Shown one piece after another: positions 4,193 to 5,018 of a stretch of DNA of 5,018 nt. The notes beneath the pieces were generated by a model that did not search any database, was not told the origin of the DNA, and saw only the letters and a list, made by a program, of their open reading frames with translations. Location of the stretch: the NCBI GenBank assembly GCA_027320785.1, contig DAHVKR010000140.1:1-5018 (forward strand), read 5' to 3'. The stretch comes from Bdellovibrionales bacterium (GTDB lineage Bacteria; Bdellovibrionota; Bdellovibrionia; Bdellovibrionales; Bdellovibrionaceae). Position numbers and translations under genes: made by a program. Positions within the stretch are counted from its first letter, which is position 1. Every line of letters starts with the position of its first letter.

Positions 4193-5018
4193 CTCTGTAG
4201 AGCCTTTTGCCACTTTTCTACTTCTTGAAGTGTTTCAAAAGGGGCTTTCTCTAAAAGTTTGTAATTCTTAATTTTTTCAGAGAGGTCCTGAAGGGCTTGA
4301 TCCTTAGGATCTGGCTCTTTTTCCACACTCCATAAATCATCAAATCCCAACTGCTCAGACAACGCTGATGAGGGGTGAGCTGCATTTTTTTCTAGATTCT
4401 TAAGCTTGATCTCGGCCGCTTGAATTACTTCGCTGGGAACACCCGCTAGGCGGGCCACATGCAGACCATAGGATTTACCAGCCGGCTTCATCACTAAGCT
4501 ATGCAAAAACTCTATATGCCCGTTTCGCTCCACGACGCTCATATGAGCATTATGAAGTTGAGAATACTTCTGATCGAGTCTTGTGATTTCATGATAATGG
4601 GTCGCAAAAAAGACATGGCCTTTTTTATTTTGAAGTAAGTATTCCAAAATACTTTCAGCCAAACTCATTCCATCATAGGTCGAAGTCCCCCGACCGATCT
4701 CATCTAAAATCACAAGAGAAGATTCTGTCGAGTTTTTAAGGAGTTCTGCCGTTTCTGTCATTTCCACCATGAAAGTTGATAGACCTTCAGAAAGCTGATC
4801 ACTGGCTCCAATTCGAGTGAAAATTTGATCATAGAGAGGAAGCTCTGCCTGACGGGCGGCAACGAAAGACCCCATCTGAGCCATCACAGCACTCAAAGCC
4901 ACTTGGCGCATAAGAGTACTCTTTCCTGCCATATTGGGCCCTGTTAAAAGTAAACAGCCCTGTTGATCTAAATAGATATCATTGGCAATAAAAGGAGTCT
5001 TCACCGTATTCTCAACAA
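4180..5018 (-). CDS. mutS: DNA mismatch repair protein MutS, C-terminal ATPase part, 5' end outside window
   Basis: The frame is open to the right edge, so about 278 C-terminal residues of a usual 850-880 are present. MutS binds mismatches as a dimer and recruits MutL in an ATP-dependent way. Visible ATPase elements are the Walker A TGPNMAGKST (bases 4915-4944), then the FTRIGASDQL and STFMVEMTETAELL segments. The Walker B/signature region is LVILDEIGRGTSTYDG (Asp-Glu at about 4699-4704), followed by the switch motif FATHYHEI and GKSYGLHVARLAGVP. Gly replaces none of the key residues. After the ATPase comes a linker with SEQLGFDDLW, where many MutS proteins carry a beta-clamp binding QLSLF-type motif, then a terminal helical piece (KAPFETLQEVEKWQKAL) in the position of the tetramerisation tail. 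The GTG at 5004 is an internal valine codon, not a start. The identification is certain. Confidence 0.97.
   Translation of the reverse strand, partial: VENTVKTPFIANDIYLDQQGCLLLTGPNMAGKSTLMRQVALSAVMAQMGSFVAARQAELPLYDQIFTRIGASDQLSEGLSTFMVEMTETAELLKNSTESSLVILDEIGRGTSTYDGMSLAESILEYLLQNKKGHVFFATHYHEITRLDQKYSQLHNAHMSVVERNGHIEFLHSLVMKPAGKSYGLHVARLAGVPSEVIQAAEIKLKNLEKNAAHPSSALSEQLGFDDLWSVEKEPDPKDQALQDLSEKIKNYKLLEKAPFETLQEVEKWQKALQRLDS

Overview
This is a gene-dense bacterial chromosome segment, predominantly housekeeping. Intergenic gaps are very short, genes often overlap by a few bases, and Shine-Dalgarno sites are of the GGAGG type. There are no transposases, integrases, tRNA or rRNA genes, CRISPR repeats or phage genes. 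The gene mix is a mammalian-type 6-pyruvoyl-tetrahydropterin synthase, a DUF455 ferritin-like protein, a YebC of the 'MGKSWKNP' type, a lone SufE, and small uncharacterised exported or soluble proteins beside mutS. Together with moderate GC (judged by eye), this resembles the Bdellovibrio group (Bdellovibrionota). That taxonomic call is an inference from protein flavour, not from a marker gene.

Layout. (1) 1-686, plus strand: the 3' end of a short-chain dehydrogenase/reductase gene overlaps a pterin synthase gene by 4 nt (GTGA), so the two are probably translationally coupled. (2) 679-1488, minus strand: a DUF455 ferritin-like protein whose stop codon overlaps the pterin synthase stop convergently by 8 nt. 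(3) 1526-2227, plus strand: a YebC/PmpR/TACO1-family protein, divergent from DUF455 across only 37 bp. (4) 2245-3470, minus strand: a two-gene overlapping operon, first a cysteine-cluster protein (YkgJ-like pattern), then sufE. A perfect 10-bp inverted repeat sits immediately before the first start codon. (5) 3661-4147, plus strand: two small uncharacterised genes 7 nt apart, the first with a signal peptide. (6) 4180-5018, minus strand: the C-terminal third of mutS, running off the right edge.

Functional themes. The SDR-PTPS pair suggests reduced-pterin (biopterin/monapterin-like) synthesis. The Cys-cluster-SufE pair suggests a link between an uncharacterised metal/Fe-S-type protein and sulfur mobilisation. 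DUF455, YebC and MutS are independent housekeeping functions. I see no clear sign of a defence, toxin-antitoxin or mobile system. The less ordinary items are the palindrome at the start of the Cys-cluster/sufE operon, a possible alternative RNA fold that masks the ribosome binding site of the small exported protein, the PTPS-type active-site motif paired with an SDR, and the uncharacterised small-gene pair.
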